DNA of 64,000 nt from positions 1-64,000 of the forward strand of contig JADJPB010000005.1 of assembly GCA_016713445.1 (NCBI GenBank), written 5' to 3'. A model generated the notes under the pieces. The model saw nothing but the letters and a program-made list of their open reading frames with translations, made no database searches and had not been told where the DNA came from. The DNA is from Bacteroidota bacterium (GTDB lineage: Bacteria > Bacteroidota > Bacteroidia > AKYH767-A > OLB10). Within the stretch, counting starts at the first letter, position 1, and each line of letters opens with the position of its first letter. Shown here piece by piece: positions 7,432 to 19,560 of the stretch. The position numbers and the translations under genes were made by a program.

Positions 7432-10081
7432 TTAGGGTGCAGTAAAGTCAAAATTGATATTCGTTCCGCTCATTAAAATCGGAATTTTACTCCAAGTTTC
7501 AATGCCATTCATCTGGCGTATCACAATAAAATACGATTGATTTAGCAAGTTCGCAGGAATGGGAATAGTGATATTTCCAAATACATCCATCACTACTTGA
7601 ACGGATTGCACCAAACTAAAAGGTGAAATTGAATTGCGCCATTCAATGCTCACGGAGTCGCAGAACATCGGGTTGGAAGAAATCCCGTTGTTAAATAAAC
7701 GAGGTGTCATTTCATTTCCTCCTATATATAATCCTTCTATAAAATACTTCAAATTCAAATGGGAAGCATTTGTACAACTCTGAATAAGTTTTGTTGTCGA
7801 CAAAATACAATCGACCGAAACAGAATATGAGCCTGCTTGATACACATATATACTTTGTGTAGTAGCACCATTACTCCACAAATAATTATTCCCTGGAGAG
7901 GCCGTTAGTAAAACCGAATCGCCGGGACACACCACTGTATCTGAAGCAGTGATCATGCTTGTTGGTCCATATTTAAAGACAATATCATCTACCCTAAACT
8001 GTACGTTCGACGATGTTTGATAAAATCGTAATCTCAAATTACCCGTCTGCGGTACAGCCCCTGTTGCAGTTAGTTTGTACCAACCACTTCCACCGAAAAT
8101 ACTCGGAAATGATAAGTCTGTAAAAAGTATTCCGTCGTCACTTACCTGTACTTTTAATTCTGATCCTGTACTTGCGGTTGTGCTTTTAAATATTCCGAAT
8201 TCAATTGAAATATTTGAAAGTCCAATCGTATTTATTCCAGAAATAGTGAAATATCGACCTACTACATTCGTAAGAAAAACATTGGCGCCCGCACTTGCTC
8301 CTGGATATCCTCCTGAAATTTGAGTCACCCGCACGTCGGCGGTTCCCGACATTGTAAAACTGATATTTTGAAATCCATTTGCGTTTTCATGCGTTGCGAT
8401 CGAAGTAGTGGATGTAACCGTACCCACATTCTCAGAGAACAATACAAGAGTTGAAGCAACAGTAACAGTACTAATGACAACAATATTCGATAACGAAGTA
8501 CAACCTCCGGAAGAAGTAACGGTTACCTGATAATTCCCAGGTACATTTACTAAAATTGAACTAGATACACTTCCGGTTGACCAAAAATAACTAGTGCCGC
8601 TGTTAGCCGTCAACGTTACCGAATTCCCGTCGCAAATTTGAATGGGACCGGCAGGTGTAATCATCGCAGGAGAGTCATTTAAAACTGTGAAACTACCTAT
8701 TGGCATTGCATCATTAGATGAATTTATATCATTCATCAATGTCGTATAGGCACTAACGTTATAACTACCTACTGTAGTCATCGCATAGCCATTCGTTAAA
8801 GTCAAAATCGTATCCTGGCCGGCATTTATTTGACCGGAAGTTAATGTACTACTAAAATTCTGCGAGAAACTTGTTGGATCGACCACCGTAGCATTCACTA
8901 CAACATTATTGTTTGCAAAATTAATTGCAGTTGCACCGTAATTTCTAACGCGAACTTTTACTTCTCCATTTACAGTTGGACAAAAAGCACCCATTGTCAC
9001 TAACGAATGAACACCGACATCTAAACTTGATTGCGCTGAGCTTTGATGTACAAGTTTCAAAGTGATAGGTAGATGATCGGATGCGATGTGTAACGCATTT
9101 GCCAGCGCAATACTCACAGCAATATTGGGCTGACGATTGATTGAATCATTATAATGATTACCATCGTTTCCAAATGGAATTAATGAATTAGGAACCACTT
9201 CCCATCCGCCCACTTCCGAAATTGCTTTCGAATATAAAATCATATCAAAACGATCATCCATTCCGCCTGTTGATCCACCGCCAAAAACTTCGCGTTCGCG
9301 TGGATTGTGTATGATGAGCGGCATAAATCGAATTATTCCATGTGCCCGATAAATTAATCATATCAAAAACATGCCCTTCCGTTCCCGGTTGTACTTGTAA
9401 TAATTTCGCGTATGCAGGTTCTTGAGCACCATAAATATTAAAATCACCACACACAATAAAATTGGAACCTAAAGGCAACGCATTCGTTACTTTTCGAAGA
9501 CTATCGACTTCACTCAGCCGCTGTTGTTCTTCTGCTGCACCTACGGAAGCTTTAAGATGTACTGCATAAACACGTAAAGTATCATTAGAAGTTAAATGCT
9601 TTAACGTATATTCATAAATATTGCGTAAATCGGTTATGATTGTTTTCGTAGCAATAAACTGAAATTTACTAGCCTTATAATACAGTCCAGCATCCATATC
9701 AGGACCATTTACAAATGTAGCTCCACTATATACATTTTGATTTGCATTCAAAACATCATTTAAAAACCACGTGAAACCAGCCGTTGACTGAACTTCCTCT
9801 ACCACTAAAATATCTGGGTTCATCGCAGAAATAATATTTCTGTAATGCGGATGTCTGTTTGAAGTATCAGCCACTGTTGCTCCCCCAGAGCTAATATCCG
9901 GATAATGCAACAAATTATAAGAAACAACTTTAAGGGTATCCCCATTTTGAGCAATCACCCCCTGATTTGCAAAAAAAAGGCAAAAAAAAGCGAGCCTCCA
10001 TTTGAACGTAGGCTGAATATTCAAAGAAAATTTTGCATGAGATAACAAGTCTTTCAACCTGTTAGATAGAATGGCAAGCAT
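7432..10081 (-). pseudogene. Secreted endonuclease/exonuclease/phosphatase-family protein, frameshifted
   Basis: Read on the minus strand, the N-terminal half (10081 to about 9290) starts with a signal segment (FFCLFFANQGVIAQ), then an EEP-fold nuclease/phosphatase domain: VSYNLLHYPD, EEVQS, VHLKAS, CGDFNIYG. The frame then slips in TRTRSF/FGGGSTGG at a T5 run (about 9285-9292) and continues GGMDDRFDMIL and ASDHLPI, the conserved end of the EEP domain with the catalytic His. A long C-terminal part follows with Ig-like segments (CDGNSVTLTAN, CPGDSVLLTAS) and a final domain that starts LNLKYFIEG. Expected product about 880 residues, extracellular. One base restores the frame. Confidence 0.8.
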
Positions 10082-10239
10082 GTAAGGGGAGTGATGCTTA
10101 ATTTATCGCAAGATAACTAGAATAAATAATATCTGCAAGAGAAAAGACAAATCAAAATCTTTACTTTTACACTTCAATTCAAGGGTTATAGCCAAAAGTT
10201 CATCGTCGGATTCAAATTCAACCCTTCAAGATTAGTTAC

Positions 10240-11682
10240 ATGCAAAAAATCAGAAATTTAATTAATGGAGTTTTAGTAGATCCTGTTTCTGGAAGCTACC
10301 TCGACAATTACAATCCTTCAACTGGAAAAGTATATAGTTTGATTCCTGATAGTGATGAGCGTGATGTGGAGATAGCTGTAAAAGCGGCACAAGATGCATT
10401 TCCAAATTGGAGTTCTATGACGACACAAAAGCGATCTGCATTATTAATTCGTTTGAGTGAATTGATTGAAAAAAACTTGGAAAGGTTCGCGGTTGCAGAA
10501 TCTGTTGATAATGGTAAACCCGTTTGGTTAGCACGAACCGTAGATATCCCGAGGGCTGTCGATAATTTTCATTTCTATGCGACTGCTGCATTACATCATC
10601 ATACCGAAACGCATTCCATGGGAGATGTTGCATTGAACTATACGTTACGTACACCTATTGGAATTGCAGGGTGTATTTCTCCATGGAATCTTCCATTGTA
10701 TTTGTTCTCTTGGAAAATTGCACCGGCATTAGCTTCTGGAAACTGTGTGGTCGCAAAGCCTAGTGAAATCACTCCCATGACCGCCTACTTACTTTCCGAA
10801 TTAGCCATCGAAGCAGGAATTCCAGCAGGAGTATTAAATATTGTTCATGGATTAGGTACGAAAGTAGGAGCGACTATTGTATCACATCCAAAAATTCAAG
10901 CCATCTCATTTACAGGTGGGACAAAGACAGGAGAGCACATCTCAAAAGTAGCGGGACCCATGTTTAAAAAAGTATCGCTGGAGTTGGGGGGTAAAAATCC
11001 CAATATCATCTTCGCCGATTGTGATTTTGAAAAAGCAGTAAAAACAACCGTACGCTCGTCTTTTGCAAATCAAGGTGAAATTTGTTTATGCGGATCGCGG
11101 ATATTTATTGAACGCCCATTGTACGAAAAATTTAAAAATGCATTTATAGAAGAAGTAAAAAAGCTTAAAGTAGGTGACCCGTCAGATGATAAAAATTGGC
11201 TAGGCGCCATTGTATCTAAGCCACACATGGAAAAAATTCTATCATATATAGAGCTAGCAAAACAAGAAGGTGGGAAAATTCTACACGGAGGAAATCAACT
11301 AAAGATTGCTGGAGAATTTGCAGAAGGATACTTTATTGCCCCCACCATCATCGAAGGACTTCCGTATGATTGCAGAACCAATCAAGAAGAAATATTTGGT
11401 CCAGTAGTTACACTACAACCTTTTGATACCGAAGAAGAAGTATTGACTTATGCGAACAGTACAAATTACGGTTTAGCAGCTTCGGTTTGGACGCAACATC
11501 TCACCAAAGCACATCATATAGCAGCGAAGTTACACAGCGGAATTGTGTGGGTGAATTGTTGGCTCTTACGCGACCTTCGTACTCCCTTTGGAGGCGTAAA
11601 ATCGTCGGGCGTAGGGAGAGAAGGTGGATTTGAAGCGTTGAACTTCTTTACGGAGGAAAAGAACGTTTGTATAAAACTTTAG
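10240..11682 (+). CDS. 2-Aminomuconate (2-hydroxymuconate) semialdehyde dehydrogenase, ALDH8-like
   Basis: A 480-residue NAD-dependent aldehyde dehydrogenase. Asn150 (SPWNLP), Glu248 (LELGGKNPN) and nucleophile Cys282 in GEICLCGSRIF are all present. The ICLCGSRIF signature is typical of the ALDH8A1 and 2-hydroxymuconic semialdehyde dehydrogenase group, which oxidises the product of ACMSD to 2-aminomuconate. The dioxygenase upstream and ACMSD downstream in the same window support this substrate. It is not in a tight operon: the gap to its upstream neighbour is 158 bp and a repeat tract follows. Confidence 0.9.
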   Translation: MQKIRNLINGVLVDPVSGSYLDNYNPSTGKVYSLIPDSDERDVEIAVKAAQDAFPNWSSMTTQKRSALLIRLSELIEKNLERFAVAESVDNGKPVWLARTVDIPRAVDNFHFYATAALHHHTETHSMGDVALNYTLRTPIGIAGCISPWNLPLYLFSWKIAPALASGNCVVAKPSEITPMTAYLLSELAIEAGIPAGVLNIVHGLGTKVGATIVSHPKIQAISFTGGTKTGEHISKVAGPMFKKVSLELGGKNPNIIFADCDFEKAVKTTVRSSFANQGEICLCGSRIFIERPLYEKFKNAFIEEVKKLKVGDPSDDKNWLGAIVSKPHMEKILSYIELAKQEGGKILHGGNQLKIAGEFAEGYFIAPTIIEGLPYDCRTNQEEIFGPVVTLQPFDTEEEVLTYANSTNYGLAASVWTQHLTKAHHIAAKLHSGIVWVNCWLLRDLRTPFGGVKSSGVGREGGFEALNFFTEEKNVCIKL

Positions 11683-11688
11683 GTTCCT

Positions 11689-11940
11689 TTAAAATTTATT
11701 TGACGCGATCCCGATAGCTATCGGGAGCGAATTAGCACAAAATGCGAAATAAACACGAAATGCGAATGAATGCGAAATAAATTCGAAACGAAATGCTTGC
11801 CCTGAGCGAAGTCGAAAGGGCGAATTAACACGAAATGCGAAATAAACACGAAATGCGAATAACGAATCAAAATGCGAAATCAACACGAAATGCGAATGAA
11901 CACGAAATGCGAAACAAATGCGAATACACAATGCGAAATT
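11689..11940. repeat. Palindrome and imperfect CGAAATGCGAA repeats
   Basis: CCCGATAGCTATCGGG at 11710-11725 is a perfect 16-bp palindrome. From about 11738 to 11940 short imperfect units of the type CACGAAATGCGAAT recur about a dozen times with variable spacing, interrupted at about 11795-11822 by a hairpin-like CCCTGAGCGAAGTCGAAAGGG. Open frames here are repeat artefacts. Confidence 0.8.
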
Positions 11941-11964
11941 TACCAATACGCCTCATTTCACAAT

Positions 11965-12148
11965 ACACCAATACACCAATACACCAATACACCAATACAC
12001 CAATACACCAATACACCAATACACCAATACACCAATACACCAATACACCAATACACCAATACACCAATACACCAATACACCAATACACCAATACACCAAT
12101 ACACCAATACACCAATACATCAATACACCAATACACCAATACACCAAT
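11965..12148. repeat. 8-bp tandem repeat, 23 copies
   Basis: The unit ACACCAAT is repeated 23 times in a row without indels. Unit 20 (12117-12124) reads ACATCAAT, and partial flanking units precede and follow. Because 8 is not a multiple of 3, the tract is open in several frames and gives spurious IHQYTNTP-like peptides. It ends about 60 bp before the aldose-epimerase start, so it could affect spacing of that promoter region. Confidence 0.97.
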
Positions 12149-12211
12149 AAAAGATAATAAATTTAGATAACGAAATTTCTACATAAGATAATTAGAATAG
12201 AGAGAAGAAAC

Positions 12212-13072
12212 ATGATTTTTTTAGAAAACGAAAAAGTAAAAATTGCGGTGATGCCTTTGGGTGCTGAGCTTTGTAGTTTGTATCATAAGCAACATCGCCT
12301 GCAATATTTATGGCAAGCGGGCGATGCTTGGACAAAACATTCTCCTGTATTATTTCCGATTGTTGGACAGTTAAAGAATAACGAATACATCCATCAGCAA
12401 AAAAAATACACATTACCTCGACACGGATTTGCTCGAGAAAAAAAGTTTTCTGTCTTCGAACAAAAAGAAAACCAAATTACTTTTCGCCTGTCGGATGATG
12501 AACAAACTCAAAAAAACTATCCGTTCACCTTTCATTTCGATATTCAGTATCAATTAATAAAATCTGAAATAATTATTACTTATTCCGTGACAAATACTGG
12601 GACTGATAAAATGTATTTTTCGGTGGGTGCGCATCCTGCTTTTCGAGTTCCTCTAGATCTGCGAGATACATATGATGATTATTATTTAGAGTTTGACCAA
12701 GAAGAACAGTCGGGACAATGGCCCTTAAAAGATGGATTGATTGAAGTGGCTCCCATTCCTTTTTTTAATTCACAAAAAATTTATCTTACCAAAGAAATTT
12801 TCTCAAACGATGCTTTAGTATTTAAGAAAATTAATTCCAATAAAGTTCATTTACATTCCAACAAGCATCAACATGGAATAAGTGTAACTGTAAATCAATG
12901 TCCATTTCTAGGTATATGGGCAGCAAAAGGTGCTGACTTTTTATGTATCGAACCTTGGCAAGGAATTGCTGATGGCGTTCAAGCAACTGGAGAAATTGCT
13001 GAGAAAGAAGGAATACTGGGATTAGAGGCTGGTAAAAATTACCAGTATCGATGGGCTATTGAACTTTATTAA
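12212..13072 (+). CDS. Aldose 1-epimerase family protein (LacX-like)
   Basis: A 286-residue galactose-mutarotase-like protein, expected to interconvert alpha and beta anomers of an aldose in the cytoplasm. The catalytic-type histidines are present in PRHGFAR (His71) and GAHPAF (His141), and the general-base Glu is plausibly in CIEPWQGIAD near residue 250. Length and order fit the LacX/YihR-type group rather than longer GalM. There is no signal peptide and no adjacent sugar operon, so the sugar is unknown. The upstream 8-bp repeat tract is unusual. Confidence 0.88.
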   Translation: MIFLENEKVKIAVMPLGAELCSLYHKQHRLQYLWQAGDAWTKHSPVLFPIVGQLKNNEYIHQQKKYTLPRHGFAREKKFSVFEQKENQITFRLSDDEQTQKNYPFTFHFDIQYQLIKSEIIITYSVTNTGTDKMYFSVGAHPAFRVPLDLRDTYDDYYLEFDQEEQSGQWPLKDGLIEVAPIPFFNSQKIYLTKEIFSNDALVFKKINSNKVHLHSNKHQHGISVTVNQCPFLGIWAAKGADFLCIEPWQGIADGVQATGEIAEKEGILGLEAGKNYQYRWAIELY

Positions 13073-13089
13073 AAATTTCAAAAATCGAA

Positions 13090-16000
13090 TTAACGTACAA
13101 TAGAAACTCGACCTGTATAGGTATGTGGGTTCCCTAAATCATCTTTAATATCCACTTTGTACACGTACACATCTTGTGGCGCTTCTTCCCCTTGATGCGT
13201 TCCATCCCATCCTTTAATTACCTCATTACTTGTAAAAATTAGTGCTCCCCAACGATTATAAATTTGCATTGAGAAATCACCAAATCCAAAACCCTTTACA
13301 TTAAAAGTTTCATTATAGCCATCACCATTGGGTGTAAATGCACTCGGAATCCAGATAGCATAATCTTTTTTAATATCAATCACTTCCCATGCAGTATCCA
13401 GGCAACCAAATTCGCTTTCCACAATTAACTGAACAGTATAAATACCTGGGTTCTTATACTTATGCGTTGGATCTTGATCAGAAGAAAAAGTTGTATCACC
13501 AAAATTCCAATGCCAAACGGTAGCTAATGCACTTTGATCATAGAAATAAACCAATGGAACAAAAACACTCGGTTCGCTTGGGTCATAACGGAAGGAGGCG
13601 ATCGGCAAAGGATGAACCATAATATATTCTGAATACACAGTATCATTAGAGCATCCAAGAGATGAGATTACATTCAGTTGAATATCGTACAAACCATCTT
13701 CAGCATATATTGTACTTGGATGTTGTAAGGAACTAGTATCTCCATTTCCCAAATCCCAATTCCAATTCACAACAGAGCCATCCAGTGAAGTAGATAAATC
13801 CACAAATGAAACCGGCAACGGTTCACAACCTTCTACAACATCAGCTTGCAGCATTGGTTGTGGTGGCCACCAAACTCTTACTGGCTGTGTGATTGAATCG
13901 ATACATCCTCGATCGCTCATTGCAACCAATGTGGAGAAATGAATTCCACCTGTCGGAAAAATATACTGAGGATTCGTTTGTGTTGATGTAGATTGATCTC
14001 CGAAATTCCATTCATATCCAATAATACTTCCATTCACTATGGTAGAAGTGTTATTCAATGAAGTTAAATTTCCTTCGCAAACGGTATCTGACGAGAAAGA
14101 AACATTTGGCGATGGAAAAACGGTAATGGAATCCATTACGGTATCTCTACAGCCGTTATTGCTTTCTGCGGTGTAGGAAATTAAATAATTTCCTGCAGAT
14201 TGAAAAACATGATTTGGATGAAAATTGGTGTCTAACGGTGACCCATCTCCGAAGTTCCAAAATGAATTGGCAATAGAATATCCATTGGGAATGGTAGATG
14301 TATTCAAAAATGAAAAGGCAGTACCTACACATTCATGAGACGTTGTAAACTGAGGAGATGGTCTAGGAAAAATAATAATGTCTAACGTTGTATCCTTCTT
14401 ACATCCATTCGCATCTTCTACCTGATGCATCACTTGATACGTTCCATCATTTGAATAGGCATGTATTGGATGTTGTAATGAAGAAGAATCTCCATCTCCA
14501 AATGTCCAGTTCCAATTTGCAATTGTAGAACCCGAAACACTTTGATCCAAAAAAAGTGAATTATCGAGTTCACAAACATTTTGCAAAATCATATCTGCTA
14601 TTGGCAAATTATTTATGTGCATATTTCCACTGATTGAATCTACACATCCATTTGTTCCAGTAACCACTAAATTAATTACATAATTTCCAGCTTGAGAAAA
14701 CATAACTTGAGGGTTCTGGCTGGTATACATTCCAAAAATTGAATTTAGCCACTGCTGACTTTGAATAGCGCCCCATTTAATGTAGACGTATTTGTCAACG
14801 AAAAATAAGAGCCCGCGCAAAAAGGACCTGTAGTGCTAAAAGATGGAATGCGCAATTCCTTCACCACAACTGGCTTTTGAATTGTATCAAAACAACCTGC
14901 ACTATTCATTACTACTAAACCAACCGAAAAAGTACCAACAGAATTATAAGTATGGTTGGTTTGTGGCACACCAAACAAAACGGGAGATCCGTCTCCATAA
15001 TTCCATTGCCAATCCAAAATACTACCTTGACTATTTAAACTTATATCCGTGAAACTTGCGGAATCACCTTTACAAATATCGTTCACTGAAAAATTGGCTT
15101 GAGGCAGATCCACTACGATCACTTCGTGCACAATAGAATCTCTACAGCCCAAATTACTAATAGCCACTAGGGAAACAAAATAAGATCCTCCAAGAGAATA
15201 AACATGAGTTGGACTTGATTGCATAAGCACAGAAGACCCATCATCGAAATTCCATTCATAAGAAGTAATACTTCCAACTGGAATATTACTTAAGTTAGGA
15301 AAAAATAAAGGCGCGTTTACACATCCAGATGGAATAAAATATCCAGCATTTGGCAATGGGTTTGTAAGAATTGGAATAGTTGCCGTATCTACGCAACCGT
15401 TAGTACTTTCCACTATTAAAGATACATCATACGTTCCGGCTCCCGTAAAAATATGTTGTGGATTGACAATATTGGTAAGTGGAGATCCATCACCAAAATT
15501 CCATTCCCACGAATTAATAACTCCAGCCCCACTCAATGATAAATCACTAAAGGTGGAAGAACTTCCAGGGCAAACAGGAGTAGAACTAAAGTTTGCAGTA
15601 GGTCCTGTTATAACATTTACATTTTGAACGATAGTATCCGTACAACCGTTAGAGCCTGCTACTATTAATTGAACATTATAATTACCTGGAGGAAATGCAT
15701 GTACTGGATTTTGTATGAGTTCAACTTGACTTCCATCTCCAAAACTCCATTGCCAAGTGGTGATTGTACCAACATTTGTAACGGAAGCATCCGAAAATTG
15801 AGTGATTTGATTAGCACAAGCAATGGTATTGGTAAATGATGCTACAGGAACCGACTGAACATCCACGGGTTCTACGATGGTATCTTTACATCCATTTGCG
15901 GTGGTAACGATGAGTGAAGTATTATACGTCCCGGGTCCAGGATAAAAATGACTAGGATTAGAAACTCCCAGTACTAACGGACTCGCATCACCGAAATTCC

Positions 16001-17474
16001 ATTCCCAATTAGAAATCACCGTACCTGCGACTGTTGAAACATCTGTAAAGTTGATTTGACTACTTACACAAGCAGAGAGATAACTGAAATCACTTACCGG
16101 CCCAGGTAATGTAGAAATATTTTGAATAAGTGTATCCTTACAACCTAAAGAGTCAGTTACCATTAAAGTTACAGGGTAGGTTCCTGGCAAAATATAAGTA
16201 TGCATAGGGTTTTGAAGAGTATCTGAAACACCATCTCCAAAGTTCCAACTCCAACTTTCAATAGGGCCATTTGTACTTCCACTTAAATCGAAAAAGCTAG
16301 ATACATCATTGGGACAAACAGGAGGAGAATTAAAATTAACCTGAGGAATCGGAATCGTGGTAATTACATATTCCACTGTATCGGCACACCCGCCCATATT
16401 TGTTACAATTAATGAAACGTTATAGTTTCCAGGGGCTGCATAGCTGTGTGATGGATGTTGCAAATTGGATGATTGCCCATCTCCAAAATCCCATTTCCAC
16501 AAATTGATGGGCGTTCCTACTGTGACCAATGAAGAATCCTGAAACTGAGTTTGATTTTGACAATTGGTAATTTGACCAAAGTGTGGAGCTAATATGGTTG
16601 GAGTAATAATGGTAGTTAACGTAATTGTACATCCAGTAACTGAAGTCATGGTGCATTGATATTGCGTTCCAATCACCACATTATTTACAGCGATCGACTG
16701 TGTTGTTTCTCCTGTACTCCAACTGTAAGAATCAAAACCTATGGGAGCAGTTAATATGGTAGAATTTGCTCCTGCACATAGATCACTCAAAATAATTAGT
16801 GGACTACAATAACAATCCACGTAAGCATATCCAAAATGACCACCCAAGGCGCAGTCACCAGTAGAAAATTCGATAGTTACATTTTGACCGATGTACGGCG
16901 ATAAATCAATTCCTACCGTTGTCCAATCTTTATAATGCACGGTACTTCCTGATGAATTCACAATAGAAACAAATCCCGGAATTCCTGCTGATGCTACTAC
17001 GTTATACGCACCACAACCTACGGCCAATCCATTTTGATCATACACTCTTATTTCAAAACGAGGTTGTTCTTCCAATGTATGACTTGGATCTTCCAAAACC
17101 ACTGCATAGCGATATATAAAGAGTGCATTTGACGCGTCCACTGCTATTTGATAACTTAATTGTTCTGCTTCAGCTCCCACATCATCATTACCTAGGCGCG
17201 CAGAAAAAGTTCCGCCCGGAGCAACAACCGTTATTGCGCCATTCGTATTGATATCTGTTCCCGGACCCGTCATGATGGTATGTCGACCAGCAACAATTCC
17301 AGGAAGAACAGAATTTATCGGGCAACAAGTACCAGTAGTCCCCGACCAATTTGCAAAGCTATTCTGCTCAAAATCGGCATTGGCGCAACTACTCAACTGA
17401 GCTCTTGCATCATTCTTTACAAAAAATAAAAGCAATAGCAACAACAGAAATAGACTTCTTTTCACTGGTATCAT
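13090..17474 (-). pseudogene. Giant PKD-repeat T9SS type B secreted protein, frameshifted
   Basis: The minus-strand reading starts at 17474 with a signal peptide (RSLFLLLLLLLFFVKNDARAQ). A lectin-like N-terminal domain follows, then a chain of a dozen or more PKD domains, each with WNFGDG or a close variant, every 80-90 residues. The last 90 residues are a gliding-motility-associated C-terminal domain (FTPNGDGYNETF, IYNRWG, GWDGTHQG), the type B T9SS signal. The frame slips between NTSTLNGA and IQSQQW around 14770-14800, near GGGG. One base joins the halves into about 1,460 residues. Likely a cell-surface adhesin or matrix protein. Confidence 0.88.
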
Positions 17475-17754
17475 CCTACGTAAAAATTTAAAATCATTTT
17501 GGGTGATTAAAGGTAATACATTTCAAAGAGATAAATAATACTCTCTTGTGGTAAAAAGGCTTGCTGAACTTGAAAATAAGGGAATTCAAGCTAAAACTTG
17601 GCGATTATTCGCCTAATTTGCCGGAAATCGTCTAAAAAATCTTGTTTTCTAGGACAAAATACAAGATATGTTTACAAAATCATGATATAGATTAACATCA
17701 CTTCTTATTTCAAACAATCGACTTGAACTGTAGATGATATCCTTTCATCCTCCT
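17475..17754. other. Gene-free divergent spacer
   Basis: The spacer separates the PKD gene (minus) from the helicase gene (plus). I see no further gene or repeat, only AT-rich sequence that must carry both promoters. Confidence 0.5.
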
Positions 17755-17762
17755 TATCTTTG
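17755..17762 (+). promoter_or_regulatory. -7 promoter box for the helicase gene
   Basis: TATCTTTG matches TAnnTTTG exactly and lies 18 bp before the ATG at 17781, which favours that start over an upstream TTG at 17760. No well-spaced -33 TTG is evident. Confidence 0.55.
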
Positions 17763-17780
17763 CAAATTCCACATAACCGA

Positions 17781-19310
17781 ATGAAGACAGATAGCAGTAT
17801 TGAAGTACAGGAGCAGTTGATTGGCAAACAGCTTTATGATTACCAGCATAAAGCGATTGAAGATATTTTATTTCGACTGAAAGATCATCCGGTTCGATAC
17901 AATTTGCTGTATCAACTTCCAACAGGCGGAGGAAAAACGGTCATCTTTTCGGAAATCGCTCGCCGTTATATCGAGGCGACAGGTAAAAAAGTGTTGATTC
18001 TTACTCATCGTCTAGAACTATGTGCGCAAACCGCGAAAATGTTGCAGGAGTTTGGCGTGAACAATATGGTCATCAACAGTGCAGTGAAAGAACTTCCTGT
18101 TCCCAATGATTATATGTGTTATGTGTCGATGGTCGAGACGCTGAATAATCGTTTGAGAGATAAAATTTTGAATTTAGATTCTATCGGATTGATGATCGTG
18201 GATGAAGCGCATTACAATTCTTTTGGGAAATTATTTCGCTTTTATGAGAAGGGTGTTGTACTCGGAGTCACAGCGACACCATTAAGCTCGAATGTAAATA
18301 TTCGGATGAAAGATAATTACGATGAGCTCATCGTTGGAGAATCGATTGCTTCATTGATTGAATCTGGATTTTTGGCAAAAGCTACTACCTATCATTATCA
18401 TGTTGGACTTAGCTCATTGAAAGTGGGTCGGAGTGGTGATTATACAGTGAGTTCTTCCGAGCGCTTGTATAACAACCATGCGATGCAAGATAAATTACTA
18501 AGTGCATATCGCGAGAAATGCATCGGTAAAAAAACATTAATTTTTAATAATGGTATTGCAACTTCACAATACGTATATGCTACTTTTCAAGAGGCGGGAT
18601 ATGAAATAAAACACTTGGATCATACACATTCTGCTAAAGAAAGAAAAGAAATTTTGCAGTGGTTCAAAGAGAAACCTGATGCTATACTTACGTCGGTGAG
18701 CATCCTTACCACAGGATTTGATGAACCTACCGTGAATTGTATCATCTTAAATCGAGCCACTAAATCACTCACATTATATTTTCAAATGATAGGTCGTGGT
18801 TCGCGTGTGTTACCGAACAAAGACGAGTTTATGGTCATCGATCTAGGAAATAATTTGAATCGCTTTGGTTTGTGGGATGAGCCTATCGACTGGAAATCCA
18901 TCTTTCAAAATCCAGAAATGTATTTGGAGAGTATTCCAAATGATGAACTCATCGAGCGAAATTATAGATACATCATGCCGGATGCACTTCGTGAATTTTT
19001 TAAAAATACAGAAGACATTACCATGGACATTGAATACGAACACCGACAAGCTATCAATACGAATCAACGTCCTCGCATTGTGGTTGAAAAATCATTAAAT
19101 CAACATGTACGCATGTGTATTGAAAACAGCATCGATGTAGACGGCGCATTAGAACTTTCCGATTTACTTCAAGAAGAAATTGAATATCGCATTCGTTGCT
19201 TCACGCGCTGTTTAAGTAAAACTTCGGAGAGCTATGTAAAATGGTTGCAGGAAGATTATAAGCGCAAATTAAAAGTGAGTGTTATTCGCGGAGTACATCA
19301 TGGTGTATAG
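17781..19310 (+). CDS. DEAD/DEAH-box superfamily 2 helicase (SSL2/RadD-like)
   Basis: A 509-residue SF2 helicase with Walker A LPTGGGKT near residue 52, motif Ia TLTHR-like (LILTHRLELC), motif II DEAH (VDEAHYNS), motif III GVTATP, and motif VI QMIGRGSR. It has two RecA-like lobes and a short C-terminal extension. The family includes RadD and related ATPases in DNA repair or restriction-linked roles; the substrate is not clear from sequence. There is no methylase or nuclease neighbour, so a defence role is not supported. The ATG start is chosen because the promoter box overlaps the longer TTG option. Confidence 0.85.
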   Translation: MKTDSSIEVQEQLIGKQLYDYQHKAIEDILFRLKDHPVRYNLLYQLPTGGGKTVIFSEIARRYIEATGKKVLILTHRLELCAQTAKMLQEFGVNNMVINSAVKELPVPNDYMCYVSMVETLNNRLRDKILNLDSIGLMIVDEAHYNSFGKLFRFYEKGVVLGVTATPLSSNVNIRMKDNYDELIVGESIASLIESGFLAKATTYHYHVGLSSLKVGRSGDYTVSSSERLYNNHAMQDKLLSAYREKCIGKKTLIFNNGIATSQYVYATFQEAGYEIKHLDHTHSAKERKEILQWFKEKPDAILTSVSILTTGFDEPTVNCIILNRATKSLTLYFQMIGRGSRVLPNKDEFMVIDLGNNLNRFGLWDEPIDWKSIFQNPEMYLESIPNDELIERNYRYIMPDALREFFKNTEDITMDIEYEHRQAINTNQRPRIVVEKSLNQHVRMCIENSIDVDGALELSDLLQEEIEYRIRCFTRCLSKTSESYVKWLQEDYKRKLKVSVIRGVHHGV

Positions 19311-19504
19311 AATTTATTTCTATCGCCTTCGTCTGCAAAACAGATAGACTTTCCATAAAATTAATAATTCGAGATGAATCTAAATTCCATACAAGAACAT
19401 TAAAAATTATTGTTCCAATTTTGGTTATATTTTATTGTTTTTCAATCATTTGAACCGTCAATAATTTATAGATTCATTCATTAGCAATCCCCTCTCATTC
19501 TTCG

Positions 19505-19512
19505 TATCTTTG
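19505..19512 (+). promoter_or_regulatory. -7 promoter box for the ALDH7 gene
   Basis: TATCTTTG exactly fits TAnnTTTG, 126 bp upstream of the ATG at 19638, giving a leader of about 120 nt. The rest of the gap 19311-19504 has no gene I can see. Confidence 0.55.
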
Positions 19513-19525
19513 CACTCTCAAATTG

Positions 19526-19560
19526 AGCGTCCCTACTGACGCTACCTAAAAATAGTCAGT
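19526..19560 (+). promoter_or_regulatory. Leader with two mutually exclusive hairpins
   Basis: AGCGTC (19526-19531) pairs with GACGCT (19538-19543). ACTGAC (19535-19540), which overlaps that second arm, pairs with GTCAGT (19555-19560). Both cannot form at once, the arrangement seen in attenuators and switches. Each stem is only 6 bp, so chance is possible. Confidence 0.3.

Noticed and set aside
11835..12170. Overlapping open frames with IHQYTNTP or CIGVLVYW repeats
   Set aside because: Produced by the ACACCAAT tandem repeat in several frames on both strands; no start context, no family.
17781..19310. Phage-defence helicase system
   Set aside because: The helicase stands alone; no nuclease, methylase or other defence partner beside it.
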